Source: Holophagales bacterium (GTDB lineage: Bacteria > Acidobacteriota > Thermoanaerobaculia > UBA5066). Taken from it: a stretch of 64,000 nucleotides of DNA. Below, in pieces: positions 8,084 to 16,340 of the stretch (within the stretch, counting starts at the first letter, position 1; each line of letters opens with the position of its first letter). Where the stretch lies: contig JADJZB010000004.1 of the NCBI GenBank assembly GCA_016719485.1, positions 456,126-520,125 of the forward strand. The letters are read 5' to 3'. The notes below the pieces were generated by a model, which did no database searches, was not told the origin of the DNA, and saw only the letters and a list, made by a program, of their open reading frames with translations. The translations under genes were made by a program, and so were the position numbers.

Positions 8084-9961
8084 ATGGAAGCTGCCCAGCG
8101 CGTCCTCTTCGTCGACCCCTCGAACGGCTTCTACAGGATGCGCAAGTACCGGGTCGGCGACTATTTCGGCCCGGTCGACCTCGGGCTCCACCTCGCGGAC
8201 CGCTGGCGGAGCCTGAACATCGGCGCGGGCCTCTTCGCCGGCTCGATCCTCCCCGGCTCGAACCGGCTCGTCGTCACCGGCTTCTCCCCCGCCTGGCGCG
8301 GCTTCTACGTCTCGAGTCTCGGCGGCGCCGCCCTCGTCTTCGACAACCTCGGCATCAACATGGTGAGCCTCGTCGGAAGGGCACCCACGCCGTCGGTCCT
8401 CTACCTGAACCGCAGCCACGGCGAGGAGATCGACGTCGAGGTCCACCCGGTCGACCTCGCGAAGGCCTGGGCGCGCGGCCGCGGCGGCTTCTACGGTCTC
8501 ATGGAAGAGGTCCTCGAGCGCTTCGGCCCGCGCTACCAGACCGATCCGCGCGTCCTCGCCGTCGGCCCCGCGGCGGAGTCGACCGACTTCGGCGCCATCG
8601 GCAGCGCCCCTGTCGTGAAGGGGCGGCTCACCCACGCGGACACCTGGGCCGGCCGCGGCGGGATGGGCTCGAAGATGCTCCAGGACCATGGGCTCGCCGC
8701 GGTGATCTACGGCGGGACCTTCGTCGACGAGGACTTCCGTGACCGGAAGCTGGCCGACTCCTGGTTCCAGACGCGCTACGAGAAGCGCCTCGCGACGAAG
8801 GACTTCGAGGCGACGACGAAATACCGCTTCGACCCGAAGTTCGAGACCGGCGGCACCTTCGGCGTGAACTTCGCCACGCTGAAGGGGCGCCTCATGGCGT
8901 TCAACTACCGCTCGCTCCACTTCTCCGAGGCCGAGCGGCTCGAGCTCTGGGAGCGCCTGGTCGCCCCCCACTACCTCGCGCAGTTCAACGAGGAGACGAT
9001 CGCGAAGCGGCAGCAGTCGACCTGCGGCGAGCCGTGCGCGGCCGTCTGCAAGAAGCTGCGCGACGAGTACAAGAAGGACTACGAGCCCTACCAGACGATG
9101 GGTCCGCTCTGCGGCATCTTCGACCAGCGCGCGGCCGAGCTCCTCAACGGCAGGGCCGACGCGGCGGGCTTCGACGCGATCTCCCTGGGCGGCGTCCTCG
9201 CCTGGCTCATGGAGTGCCTCCTCGAGGGCGACCTGTCGCCGGACGACCTCGGCGTCTCCCGCCTCCCGCGCTGGGAGACCGCCGGCTTCGACGTCGTCGC
9301 CGACTCGATGCACAACGCCGAGGTGGGGATCGAGCTGATCGAATCGATCCTCCTCCGGCGTGGGGTCCTCGACCTCTCGGAGGGCCCCCGGAAGTGGGCC
9401 CGGCGGGTCCATCGCGAGAAGGGGCCGCGCATCCTCGACCGGCTCGTCTGCCTCGCCTCGGGGCGGCGCGGCTGGATGGTGCCGAACCAGTACTGGACCC
9501 CGGGCGCCCTCGCCCCGATGCCGATGATGGGCAAGTACTACATGTTCTACGGCCCGGAGTTCTTCCCGCCGCGGGCGCTCGGGCGCGTCTCGGCCGACCG
9601 GATGAAGGAAGAGCTCGCGATCGACGACCTGGGCGTCTGCCGCTTCCACCGCGGGTGGGCCGAGGAGATGCTCCCCGAGATCGTCGGCGCCGTCTACGGC
9701 CTGAAGGACGAGTACCTGAAGGCGATCGCCGTCACCGCGAGCCGGATCAACAGCCGCAACGCCTCGGTCTTCTGGGAGTCGGAACGCGACGTCGACTTCG
9801 TCGCGTCCTACCTGAAGCGGCGGCGGGACGTCGAGGGCGACGCCGACCCCGAGCTCGCCCGCTGGGTCGAGGCGTTCGAGAAGGACCGGCACGAGGCCGC
9901 GCTCGCATGGTGGTACGAGACGCGGAAGGGGATCGACGAGAGTCTCCGCGCCTTCCTCTGA
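8084..9961 (+). CDS. Aldehyde:ferredoxin oxidoreductase (AOR) family tungsto/molybdo-enzyme
   Basis: 625 residues, the usual length for the family. These enzymes hold a tungsten or molybdenum bis-pyranopterin and one 4Fe-4S cluster, and oxidise aldehydes to acids with ferredoxin. The N-terminal domain contains the pterin-binding pattern around WAGRGGMGSKM. The cluster ligands are Cys314, Cys318 and Cys322 (TCGEPCAAVCKK) with Cys519 (DLGVCRF) as the distal ligand. The CX3CX3C spacing differs from the CX2CX3C of Pyrococcus AOR, which points to another subgroup. No partner gene for a ferredoxin subunit or pterin synthesis is adjacent. It is preceded by a short GAGG element and the dioxygenase remnant, and is convergent with the pirin gene. 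Confidence 0.85.
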   Translation: MEAAQRVLFVDPSNGFYRMRKYRVGDYFGPVDLGLHLADRWRSLNIGAGLFAGSILPGSNRLVVTGFSPAWRGFYVSSLGGAALVFDNLGINMVSLVGRAPTPSVLYLNRSHGEEIDVEVHPVDLAKAWARGRGGFYGLMEEVLERFGPRYQTDPRVLAVGPAAESTDFGAIGSAPVVKGRLTHADTWAGRGGMGSKMLQDHGLAAVIYGGTFVDEDFRDRKLADSWFQTRYEKRLATKDFEATTKYRFDPKFETGGTFGVNFATLKGRLMAFNYRSLHFSEAERLELWERLVAPHYLAQFNEETIAKRQQSTCGEPCAAVCKKLRDEYKKDYEPYQTMGPLCGIFDQRAAELLNGRADAAGFDAISLGGVLAWLMECLLEGDLSPDDLGVSRLPRWETAGFDVVADSMHNAEVGIELIESILLRRGVLDLSEGPRKWARRVHREKGPRILDRLVCLASGRRGWMVPNQYWTPGALAPMPMMGKYYMFYGPEFFPPRALGRVSADRMKEELAIDDLGVCRFHRGWAEEMLPEIVGAVYGLKDEYLKAIAVTASRINSRNASVFWESERDVDFVASYLKRRRDVEGDADPELARWVEAFEKDRHEAALAWWYETRKGIDESLRAFL

Positions 9962-9996
9962 GCGGAGGCGACCTCCGCGACTGCAGCGGCCGCTGC
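9962..9996. terminator. Two inverted repeats between convergent genes, possible bidirectional terminator
   Basis: The 36 bases between the stop of the AOR gene and the stop of the pirin gene hold a perfect 7-base-pair hairpin with a 3-base loop (GCGGAGG at 9962-9968, CCTCCGC at 9972-9978). A 14-base perfect palindrome follows at 9983-9996. There is no T run on either strand, so intrinsic termination is only possible and not shown. Confidence 0.4.
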
Positions 9997-9997
9997 C

Positions 9998-10915
9998 TCA
10001 CTCCGGCAGGGGGACGAGCTCGATCTCGTCGCCGGGCACCCGCGGGAATCGGCCTTCCTTCCAGTCCCGCTTCGCCTTCTCGATCCGCTCGCGCGAGCTC
10101 GAGACGAAGTTCCAGTCGATGAGCGGCGGGCGCTCGAGGGGCGCGCCGCCGATCAGGACGGCCCGCGCCGGCGCCTCGGCCCGAAGGACGACCCCGGCGC
10201 CCGGCGCCAGGACGAGCATGCGCCCCGGGCCGCTGGGCTCGTCGCCGACGGCGATCGACCCCTCGACGGTGTACACGGCGCGCTCCTCGGGCTCGACGGG
10301 GAGCGGCAGCTCGCTTCCGGCGGGCATCGCGACGTCGACGTAGAAGAGCGGGGAGTGGACCGTGACGGGAGACGTGGCGCCGAAGGCCGAGCCGGCGAGA
10401 ACCCGGAGCCGGACCCCTCCCCGCTCGAGCTCCGGGAGCATCGCGCCCGGGTGATGGACGAACGCCGGCTCCGTCCCTTCGGCATGTGCCGGGAGAGCGA
10501 CCCACAGCTGGAGCCCGTGGAGGGTCGCTCCTGCCACGCGCCCTTCCGAAGGGGTCCGCTCGGAGTGGACGATGCCGCGGCCAGCCGTCATCCAGTTGAC
10601 GTCGCCCGGGCGTATCCGCTGCCGCGACCCGAGGCTGTCGCGGTGGAGGAGCTCCCCTTCGTAGAGGTAGGTCACCGTCTCGAGGCCGATGTGCGGGTGC
10701 GGCAGGACGTCGAGCCCGCGGCCCGCGTCGAAGCGCACCGGCCCCATCTCGTCGAAGTAGACGAAGGGACCGACGAGGCGCCGCCGTCTCCAGGGAAGGA
10801 GGCGGCGGACGCTGAGGCCGCCGATGTCCCGCCTCCTCGCCTCGATCACGGAGACGACGGGAGCTGAGGAAGACCTCGGCCGAGAGGGCGCCGCCGTGTT
10901 CTCTGGTGTCTTCAT
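9998..10915 (-). CDS. Pirin family protein (cupin), first copy
   Basis: 305 residues from the ATG at 10915. Pirins are bicupin proteins; some (YhaK/YhhW type) bind a metal and act as quercetinases. The N-terminal cupin has the family motifs LLPWRRRRLVGPFVYFDEMGP, HPHIGLETVTYLYEG, HRDSLG and the strong pirin signature MTAGRGIVHSE. The C-terminal cupin ends with a typical ERIEKAKRDW segment. It lies 11 bases downstream of the dioxygenase gene on the same strand, so the two are probably co-transcribed. A second, only distantly similar pirin gene lies on the other side of that dioxygenase. Confidence 0.88.
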   Translation of the reverse strand: MKTPENTAAPSRPRSSSAPVVSVIEARRRDIGGLSVRRLLPWRRRRLVGPFVYFDEMGPVRFDAGRGLDVLPHPHIGLETVTYLYEGELLHRDSLGSRQRIRPGDVNWMTAGRGIVHSERTPSEGRVAGATLHGLQLWVALPAHAEGTEPAFVHHPGAMLPELERGGVRLRVLAGSAFGATSPVTVHSPLFYVDVAMPAGSELPLPVEPEERAVYTVEGSIAVGDEPSGPGRMLVLAPGAGVVLRAEAPARAVLIGGAPLERPPLIDWNFVSSSRERIEKAKRDWKEGRFPRVPGDEIELVPLPE

Positions 10916-10926
10916 CGAATCCCCGT

Positions 10927-11712
10927 TCAGTCGAGCTGCACCGAGCGTTTCGTGAAGGCCCCGTCCATCCACCAGCCGGTGATGGGAAACGTCACGCGCG
11001 GACGGCTGTCGGCGGCTGCGCCGGCGGCGACGAGGAGGGGCGCGTAGTGCTCCCAGGTCGGGAGCGCCGTCCGGGCCGCCGGAGCGCGCTTCTCGAAGTC
11101 GAGGAGCGCGTCGACGTCGAAGCGCGAGAGGGAGTCCTCCGCCCAGCCGTCGAACTCCGTCGCCCACTGCGGGATTCCCGGGCGGAACGCGTAGCGCATG
11201 TTGTGGGTCAGGAAACCGCTGCCGAAGACGAGGACCCCCTCGTCGCGGAGCGGGGCGAGCGCCCGGCCGAGCGCGAAGAGCTCCGCCGGGTCGAGACGCG
11301 GCATCGAAAGCTGGAGGACGGGGACGTCCGCTTCCGGGTACATCGCGACGAGCGGCACGTAGGCCCCGTGGTCGAGGCCGCGCGCCGGCTCGTCCGTGAA
11401 GGCGATCCCCCTCGACTTCAGGAGGCCGCGAACGTCCCCGGCGAGCGCGGGCGCGCCGGGCGAGGGGTAGACGGTCCGGTAGTACTTCTCGGGGAAGCCG
11501 GAGAAGTCGTAGACGAGCGGAACCGGCGTCGTCGCGCCGAGCGACGCCGGGCGCGCCTCCCAGTGGGCCGAGATCATCAGGATGCTTTCCGGCCTCGGCA
11601 TCGCGCCGGCCCACGCGGCGAGCTCGCCCATCCAGGCCGCGTCGTCGAGGAGGACGGGCGCGCCGTGCGCCGCGAAGATCGCGGGCATCCGTCGGCTCGA
11701 GTCATTGTTCAT
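10927..11712 (-). CDS. ygiD: DODA-type extradiol aromatic ring-opening dioxygenase
   Basis: 261 residues, start at the ATG at 11712 with an AAGGAC ribosome site. It belongs to the LigB/DODA class III extradiol dioxygenases, non-heme metal enzymes that open catechol-like rings (YgiD, 4,5-DOPA dioxygenase). Conserved His positions are visible in FAAHGAP, ISAHWEARP, LDHGAYVPL and SGFLTHNMR, and the C-terminal WEHYAPLLVAAGAA is typical of YgiD. Its own C-terminal third has a decayed copy at 7748-7964. Its position between two pirin genes and before an azoreductase suggests handling of catechols, flavonoids or quinones. The symbol is used for family resemblance only. Confidence 0.85.
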   Translation of the reverse strand: MNNDSSRRMPAIFAAHGAPVLLDDAAWMGELAAWAGAMPRPESILMISAHWEARPASLGATTPVPLVYDFSGFPEKYYRTVYPSPGAPALAGDVRGLLKSRGIAFTDEPARGLDHGAYVPLVAMYPEADVPVLQLSMPRLDPAELFALGRALAPLRDEGVLVFGSGFLTHNMRYAFRPGIPQWATEFDGWAEDSLSRFDVDALLDFEKRAPAARTALPTWEHYAPLLVAAGAAADSRPRVTFPITGWWMDGAFTKRSVQLD

Positions 11713-11747
11713 TCGGGTCCTTCCCTTCCGCTCCGGTGCCACGACGC

Positions 11748-12644
11748 TCAACCGAGCCGACCGTCCCGGTAGTCGCTCACCGCCTGGTAGATCTCCTCCT
11801 CGGTGTTCATGACGAACGGGCCGTACTGCGCGATCGGCTCGCCGAGCGGCCGCCCCGCGACGAGGAGCGCTCGCGCTCCGTCCTTCGCCTCGATCACGAC
11901 TCCGTCCGCCGCCGGGTCGTTCGAAAGGAGCGCGAGCTTCCCCGGCGTCACCTCCCGCCCCCCGATCGCCGCGGCGCCGCGGTAGACGACGACGAACGCG
12001 TTGTGCCCGCTCGCGAGCGGCTGCTCGAACCGGGCGCCCGCGTCGAGGTGGAGGTCGAGGACGAGCGGCTCCGTCGCCTCGCGCGTCACCGCGCCGGCCA
12101 CGCCGTGGCTCACGCCCGCGATGACGATCGCCGTGACGCCGCCGGCCGTGAACCGCGGAAGGTCCGCCGCGCCGAAATCGCGGTACCAGGGCGCCTTCAT
12201 CTTGTCGCGGCCCGGGAGGTTCAGCCAGAGCTGGAAGCCCTCCATGACCCCCTCTTCCTGCTGCGGGATCTCGGAGTGGACGACGCCGCGCCCGGCCGTC
12301 ATCCACTGGACGCCGCCGTTCTCGAGGAGACCCTCGTGCCCCGCGCTGTCGCGGTGCTTCATCCGGCCCGCGATCATGTACGTCACCGTCTCGAAGCCGC
12401 GGTGCGGGTGGTCGGGGAAGCCGGCGATGTAGTCGTCCGGGTCGTCGCTCCCGAAGGCGTCGAGCATCAGGAACGGGTCGAGCCGCCGCTGGAGCGGCTG
12501 CGAGAGGAGGCGCGTGAGCTTCACGCCCGCGCCGTCGGAGGTCGCCGTGCCGGCGACGAGGCGCTCGACGGAGCGGGACGTGCGGACTGTCTCCGCGCGG
12601 AGAGCGGTGGTCGGGCTCGAGGTCGGTGTCATCGTCTTCGTCAT
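11748..12644 (-). CDS. Pirin family protein (cupin), second copy
   Basis: 298 residues from the ATG at 12644, preceded by GGGAGA. Pirin motifs are DPFLMLDAFGSDDP, FPDHPHRGFETVTYMIAG, HRDSAGHEG and MTAGRGVVHSE. The metal-site residues (His pair in HPHRG, later His and Glu) are conserved. It resembles the YhhW/quercetinase-like group more than the copy at 9998. It ends 36 bases before the dioxygenase start and follows the azoreductase gene with a 29-base gap, giving a four-gene minus-strand set. It likely works on flavonoid- or quinone-like compounds or as a redox regulator; neither is proven by sequence. Confidence 0.88.
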   Translation of the reverse strand: MTKTMTPTSSPTTALRAETVRTSRSVERLVAGTATSDGAGVKLTRLLSQPLQRRLDPFLMLDAFGSDDPDDYIAGFPDHPHRGFETVTYMIAGRMKHRDSAGHEGLLENGGVQWMTAGRGVVHSEIPQQEEGVMEGFQLWLNLPGRDKMKAPWYRDFGAADLPRFTAGGVTAIVIAGVSHGVAGAVTREATEPLVLDLHLDAGARFEQPLASGHNAFVVVYRGAAAIGGREVTPGKLALLSNDPAADGVVIEAKDGARALLVAGRPLGEPIAQYGPFVMNTEEEIYQAVSDYRDGRLG

Positions 12645-12673
12645 CTCGGTGTCTCCCTGTCGTGCGCCGGTCT

Positions 12674-13276
12674 TCAGGCGGCGAGCGCGGCTTCGAGGTC
12701 GGCCTCGGCTTCGGCGAAGCCCTTGCGCATCGACTCCTCGCCCATGTTCATTCCCTCGGCGTAGATGAAGCGGACGTCGGTGATGCCGAGGAAGCCGAGG
12801 ATCGTCTTCAGATAGGGAGTCTGGGCGTCGCCCGGCGTACCGCGGTAGCGCCCGCCGCGCGCGAGCGCGACGTAGGCGGTCTTGCCCTTCAGGAGCCCTT
12901 CGGGTCCGCTCGACGTGTAGCGGAACGTGACGCCGGCCCTGGCGATCGCGTCGATCCAGCCCTTCAGCTGCACCGGGTTTCCGAGGTTGTACATCGGGAC
13001 GCCGAGGACGAGGGCGTCGGCCGCCTGGACTTCGGCGATGAGCGCGTCCCTCGCGGCGACGGACGCGGCCTGCTCCGGCGTCCTTTTCTCGGCGGGCGTA
13101 AAGAGCGCCCCGAGCGCCGCGTCGTCGAGGGCGGGCACGGGGTCCTTTGCGAGGTCGCGGACCTTCAGGACGGAATCGGGGTTCGCCTCGCGCAGGCGGT
13201 CGACGACGGCGTTCGCGACGCGGGTGGAGTTCGCGCCTTCGTTCCGGGCGCTCGCGTTGATCTGGAGGATCTTCAT
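12674..13276 (-). CDS. azoR: FMN-dependent NADH-azoreductase / quinone reductase
   Basis: 200 residues, ATG at 13276 with a GGGAGA ribosome site. It is a flavodoxin-like fold: INASARNEGANSTR is the FMN phosphate loop, VLGVPMYNLGNPVQLKGWID is the family signature, and ALARGGRY forms the next FMN contact. AzoR enzymes reduce quinones and azo dyes by two electrons and protect against electrophile stress. It is first in the minus-strand set with pirin, dioxygenase and pirin genes, and divergent from a LysR gene, whose product is the natural candidate regulator. Confidence 0.9.
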   Translation of the reverse strand: MKILQINASARNEGANSTRVANAVVDRLREANPDSVLKVRDLAKDPVPALDDAALGALFTPAEKRTPEQAASVAARDALIAEVQAADALVLGVPMYNLGNPVQLKGWIDAIARAGVTFRYTSSGPEGLLKGKTAYVALARGGRYRGTPGDAQTPYLKTILGFLGITDVRFIYAEGMNMGEESMRKGFAEAEADLEAALAA

Positions 13277-13361
13277 TTCGTTCTCCCTGGGACCGGGGTT
13301 CGTTCCCGACGACAAAGATGGGCGTTCTACAGGCGGAAGAGAAGAGGCGAAATCGGATATC

Positions 13362-13383
13362 ATTGTTCCGTAAATGAAACAAT
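13362..13383. promoter_or_regulatory. Inverted repeat over the lysR start codon, candidate operator
   Basis: ATTGTT at 13362-13367 and AACAAT at 13378-13383 form a perfect 6-base inverted repeat with a 10-base centre, and the ATG of the regulator gene (13374) lies inside. It also sits about 90 bases upstream of azoR on the other strand. Its AT-rich sequence stands out from the surrounding GC-rich DNA. LysR-type proteins bind such partly palindromic sites in divergent intergenic regions; binding here is inference. Confidence 0.5.
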
Positions 13384-14288
13384 CTGAGCCCAACGATCTT
13401 CTGATCTTCGCCCGGGTGGCCGACTCGGGGAGCTTCAGCCGCGCCGCCGAACGCCTGGGCCTGCCGAAGTCGACGGTCTCGAGGCGGATCTCCATCCTCG
13501 AGGAGCGGCTCGGCGAGCGGCTCATGGTCCGGACGACGCGGCGTCTCCGCCTCACGGAGCTCGGCGAGAAGCTCCTCGCCCACGCCCGTCGCGTCGCCAC
13601 GGAGGTCGACGACGTCGCCGCCCTCGCCGAGAACCGGAAGGAGGCGCCGGTCGGCCGCCTTCGCGTCGCGATGCCGAGCGACCTCGCCATCCTCCTCTTC
13701 TCCGAAGCGCTCGCCGCGTTTACGGCGATGCACCCGGCGGTCTCGCTCGAGCTCGACCTTTCCGCGCGGCGCGTCGACCTGCTCGGGGAGAACGTCGACC
13801 TCGCCGTTCAGATCGGCTCGCCGCCCGAAGACGCCCTTCTCGCCGCGCGCCGCGTCGCGGTCTTCCCGATCGGCCTCTACGCCGCCCCGTCCTATCTCGC
13901 CGGGCGTGGAGACCCCGTATCGCCCGACGACCTCGCGCGGCACGACGCCCTCCGGCTCCTCGGGCGCGACGGGGAGCCGGCCCGCTGGACGCTCACCCGG
14001 GGCGAGGAACGGTGGCAGGGCGTTCCCAACGGGCGGGCGAGCGCGAACTCCCCCGAGCTCCTGCTCCGCCTCGCCCGCGCGGGCGCGGGGATCGCCGCCG
14101 TCCCCGACCTCCTCGCCGCACCCTACGTGCGACGAGGCGAGCTGCGCCGCGTGCTCCCCGCGTGGTGCCTCAGCGCTCGCACGGCCTGGGCCGTCTTCCC
14201 GGGCCGCCGCCTCATGCCGGGGAAAGTGCGCGCCTTCCTCGACATGCTCGTCACGGCGCTCCCCGTCGAGACGGCGTCATCGGCCTGA
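13374..14288 (+). CDS. LysR family transcriptional regulator
   Basis: 304 residues. The N-terminal winged helix-turn-helix is typical: LLIFARVADSGSFSRAAERL, then GLPKSTVSRRISILEERLGERLMVRTTRRLRLTE. The rest is the periplasmic-binding-like effector domain. The closest known style is the CrgA/YafC-like group that often controls a neighbouring oxidoreductase or quinone/azo-reductase gene. It is divergent from azoR with 97 bases between starts, and an inverted repeat covers its own start codon, so auto-control plus control of the azoR-pirin set is likely. The effector is unknown; quinones or aromatics would fit the neighbours. It converges with the ABC operon at 14345. Confidence 0.9.
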   Translation: MKQSEPNDLLIFARVADSGSFSRAAERLGLPKSTVSRRISILEERLGERLMVRTTRRLRLTELGEKLLAHARRVATEVDDVAALAENRKEAPVGRLRVAMPSDLAILLFSEALAAFTAMHPAVSLELDLSARRVDLLGENVDLAVQIGSPPEDALLAARRVAVFPIGLYAAPSYLAGRGDPVSPDDLARHDALRLLGRDGEPARWTLTRGEERWQGVPNGRASANSPELLLRLARAGAGIAAVPDLLAAPYVRRGELRRVLPAWCLSARTAWAVFPGRRLMPGKVRAFLDMLVTALPVETASSA

Positions 14289-14344
14289 CGGAGCCCACGC
14301 TCCCGACCGGCGTCCCGCTCCCCGTCGTCGTTCTCTCCGTTCTC

Positions 14345-15076
14345 CTACGCCGCCTGCTCCGCCGGTCGGTCGCTCACGATCCTCCCGTCGCGGATCTCCA
14401 CGATCCGGCTCGCGCGGCGGGCCAGCGCCATGTCGTGCGTGATGACGATCAGCGTCGAGCCCTGCTTCCAGAGGTCGAGGAAGACTCCCATGATGTCGGT
14501 CCCCGACGTCGTGTCGAGGTTCCCGGTCGGTTCGTCCGCGAGGACGATGTCGGGGTCCATCGCGAGGGCCCGCGCGATCGCCACGCGCTGCATCTGCCCA
14601 CCCGACAGCTCCGTCGGCTTGTGGTCCATCCGGTCGCCGAGGCCGACCTTCGCAAGGAGCTCGGCCGTCTTCGCGCGCCGCACCTTCGGCGCGACGCCTC
14701 CGAAGACGAGCGGCATCTCGACGTTCTCGAACGCGCTGATCTGGGGCAGCAGGTTGAACGCCTGGAAGACGAAGCCGACCCGCCGGTTCCTCACCTCGGC
14801 GAGCTGGTCGCGAGAGAGGCCGGCGACCTTCTCGCCGCCGATGAAGTAGTCGCCGCCCGAAGGCGTGTCGAGGCAGCCGAGGAGGTTCATGAGCGTCGAC
14901 TTGCCGGAGCCCGAAGGGCCGACGATCGCGACGAACTCGCCCTTCTCGATCGTCAGGTCCACGCCCTTGAGCGCCTCCACCTTCACCTTGCCGGTGTCGT
15001 AGACCTTCCGGATGCCCGCCATCTCGATGATCGGGCGTCCGGTCGCGGGAGGGGTCTTCTCGCTGTGGCTCGACAT
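14345..15076 (-). CDS. MacB/LolD-type ABC transporter ATP-binding protein
   Basis: 243 residues, last gene of a four-gene minus-strand operon. It has Walker A GPSGSGKST, a Q-loop in FVFQAFNLLPQ, signature LSGGQMQRVAIARAL, Walker B IVLADEPTGNLD and His in VITHDMAL. The spacing and the GNLDT segment are those of the MacB/LolD class, which drives mechanotransmission, not classical transport. It should pair with the two FtsX-type permeases encoded just upstream. Nine bases separate it from the preceding permease gene. Confidence 0.9.
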   Translation of the reverse strand: MSSHSEKTPPATGRPIIEMAGIRKVYDTGKVKVEALKGVDLTIEKGEFVAIVGPSGSGKSTLMNLLGCLDTPSGGDYFIGGEKVAGLSRDQLAEVRNRRVGFVFQAFNLLPQISAFENVEMPLVFGGVAPKVRRAKTAELLAKVGLGDRMDHKPTELSGGQMQRVAIARALAMDPDIVLADEPTGNLDTTSGTDIMGVFLDLWKQGSTLIVITHDMALARRASRIVEIRDGRIVSDRPAEQAA

Positions 15077-15085
15077 GGCGGGCTC

Positions 15086-16330
15086 CTACTCGTAGCGGAG
15101 GGTGGAAGCGGGGTCGATGGCGGCGGCGCGGCGGGCCGGGAAGTAGCCGGCGAGGAGGCCGATGACGCCGAGGATCGATGCGGTGCCGAGGCCGATCGCC
15201 AGGGAGAGCTTCGGCGTCCCGAGGAACTCCATGACCTGGTTCCCGTCGGTCGGGATGAAGCTCATCCCCAGGACGAGGAGCGTCGCGATGAGCATCCCGG
15301 CCGCGCCCCCGACGAGCGTGTACGAGAGCCCTTCGAGGACGAACGGCCCGGTGATCCACCCCGCCTTCGCCCCGAGGGCCATCTTCACGCCGATCTCGCG
15401 CGTCCGTTCCTTGACGACCGCGTACATGATGTTCGCGACGCCGACGCCGCCGATGAGGAGCGTCAGCGCGCCGATGATCCCGAGGAACATCTGGATCCCG
15501 ACGCTGACGTTCTGGTTGACCTTCTGGGACTTCACCGTGTCCCAGGTCGGCAGCGCGCGCTCGTCGGAGGGGTCGAAGCCGTACTTCGCCGCGATGACCT
15601 CGCGAGTCCTCACGATCGCCTCCGCCATCTTCGAGGAGTCGCGCACGCGGATCACGAGGTTGTTCACCGTCGGCCGTCCGAAGAGGGCCTTCCAGGTCGA
15701 GATCGGAATGATGGAGTGATCCTTGTCCATCCCGGCGTAGGCCCCCATCTGCGTCTTCTTCTGCATGACGCCGACGACCGTGAACGGGGCATTCGCGACG
15801 AGGAGCGTCTGCCCGACGGGGTCGTCCTTGCCGTAGAGGTCCTCGGCCAGCTCGTTGCCGAGGAAGATGACGCGCCGGCGCTCGGCTTCGTCGAGCGGCG
15901 AGAGGAACCGCCCGCCGGCCACCGGGTACTGCTTGCGCGCCTCGCCGTAGGGGTAGTTCACTCCCTTGACCCGGCCGGCGACCGTCTTCTTTCCGGCCGT
16001 CAGGTTCGTCCGCCACTGGATCGCCTCGCCGATGACCGACTCGAGCTCCGGCAGGCGGGACGCGAGGACGGGGATGTCGTCGATGCGGACGCGGATTGGC
16101 CGGCCGGGGTTCATCCCCTTCCACGCCTTCGTCGTCTCGCTCATCCACATCACGCCGATGTTCTCCCCCATCGCCCGCGAGTTGCTCGAAAGCTGCCGCT
16201 TCAGCCCTTCCCCGAAGGCGAGGAGCAGCAGGATGGCGACCGTGCCCCAGGCGATCGCCGCGATGGTCAGGAACGCGCGCTTGCGGCCGAGCGTCGCCGA
16301 CTGGAGGAAGAGGTGGAGGATCACTTTCAC
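15086..16330 (-). CDS. MacB-like FtsX-type ABC permease
   Basis: 414 residues from a GTG start. One N-terminal membrane helix is followed by a large extracytoplasmic MacB periplasmic core domain (about residues 50-250) and three C-terminal helices: a GALTLLIGGVGVANIMYAVVKER segment, then the coupling motif TREIGVKMALGAK, then two more. There is no fused ATPase, unlike E. coli MacB. The final residues DPASTLRYE match the usual FtsX-like ending (P..aLR.E). It is paralogous to the permease at 16341; the pair probably forms a heterodimer with the ATPase at 14345 and the adaptor at 17597. Confidence 0.88.
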   Translation of the reverse strand: MKVILHLFLQSATLGRKRAFLTIAAIAWGTVAILLLLAFGEGLKRQLSSNSRAMGENIGVMWMSETTKAWKGMNPGRPIRVRIDDIPVLASRLPELESVIGEAIQWRTNLTAGKKTVAGRVKGVNYPYGEARKQYPVAGGRFLSPLDEAERRRVIFLGNELAEDLYGKDDPVGQTLLVANAPFTVVGVMQKKTQMGAYAGMDKDHSIIPISTWKALFGRPTVNNLVIRVRDSSKMAEAIVRTREVIAAKYGFDPSDERALPTWDTVKSQKVNQNVSVGIQMFLGIIGALTLLIGGVGVANIMYAVVKERTREIGVKMALGAKAGWITGPFVLEGLSYTLVGGAAGMLIATLLVLGMSFIPTDGNQVMEFLGTPKLSLAIGLGTASILGVIGLLAGYFPARRAAAIDPASTLRYE

Positions 16331-16340
16331 GGCCCTTCTC

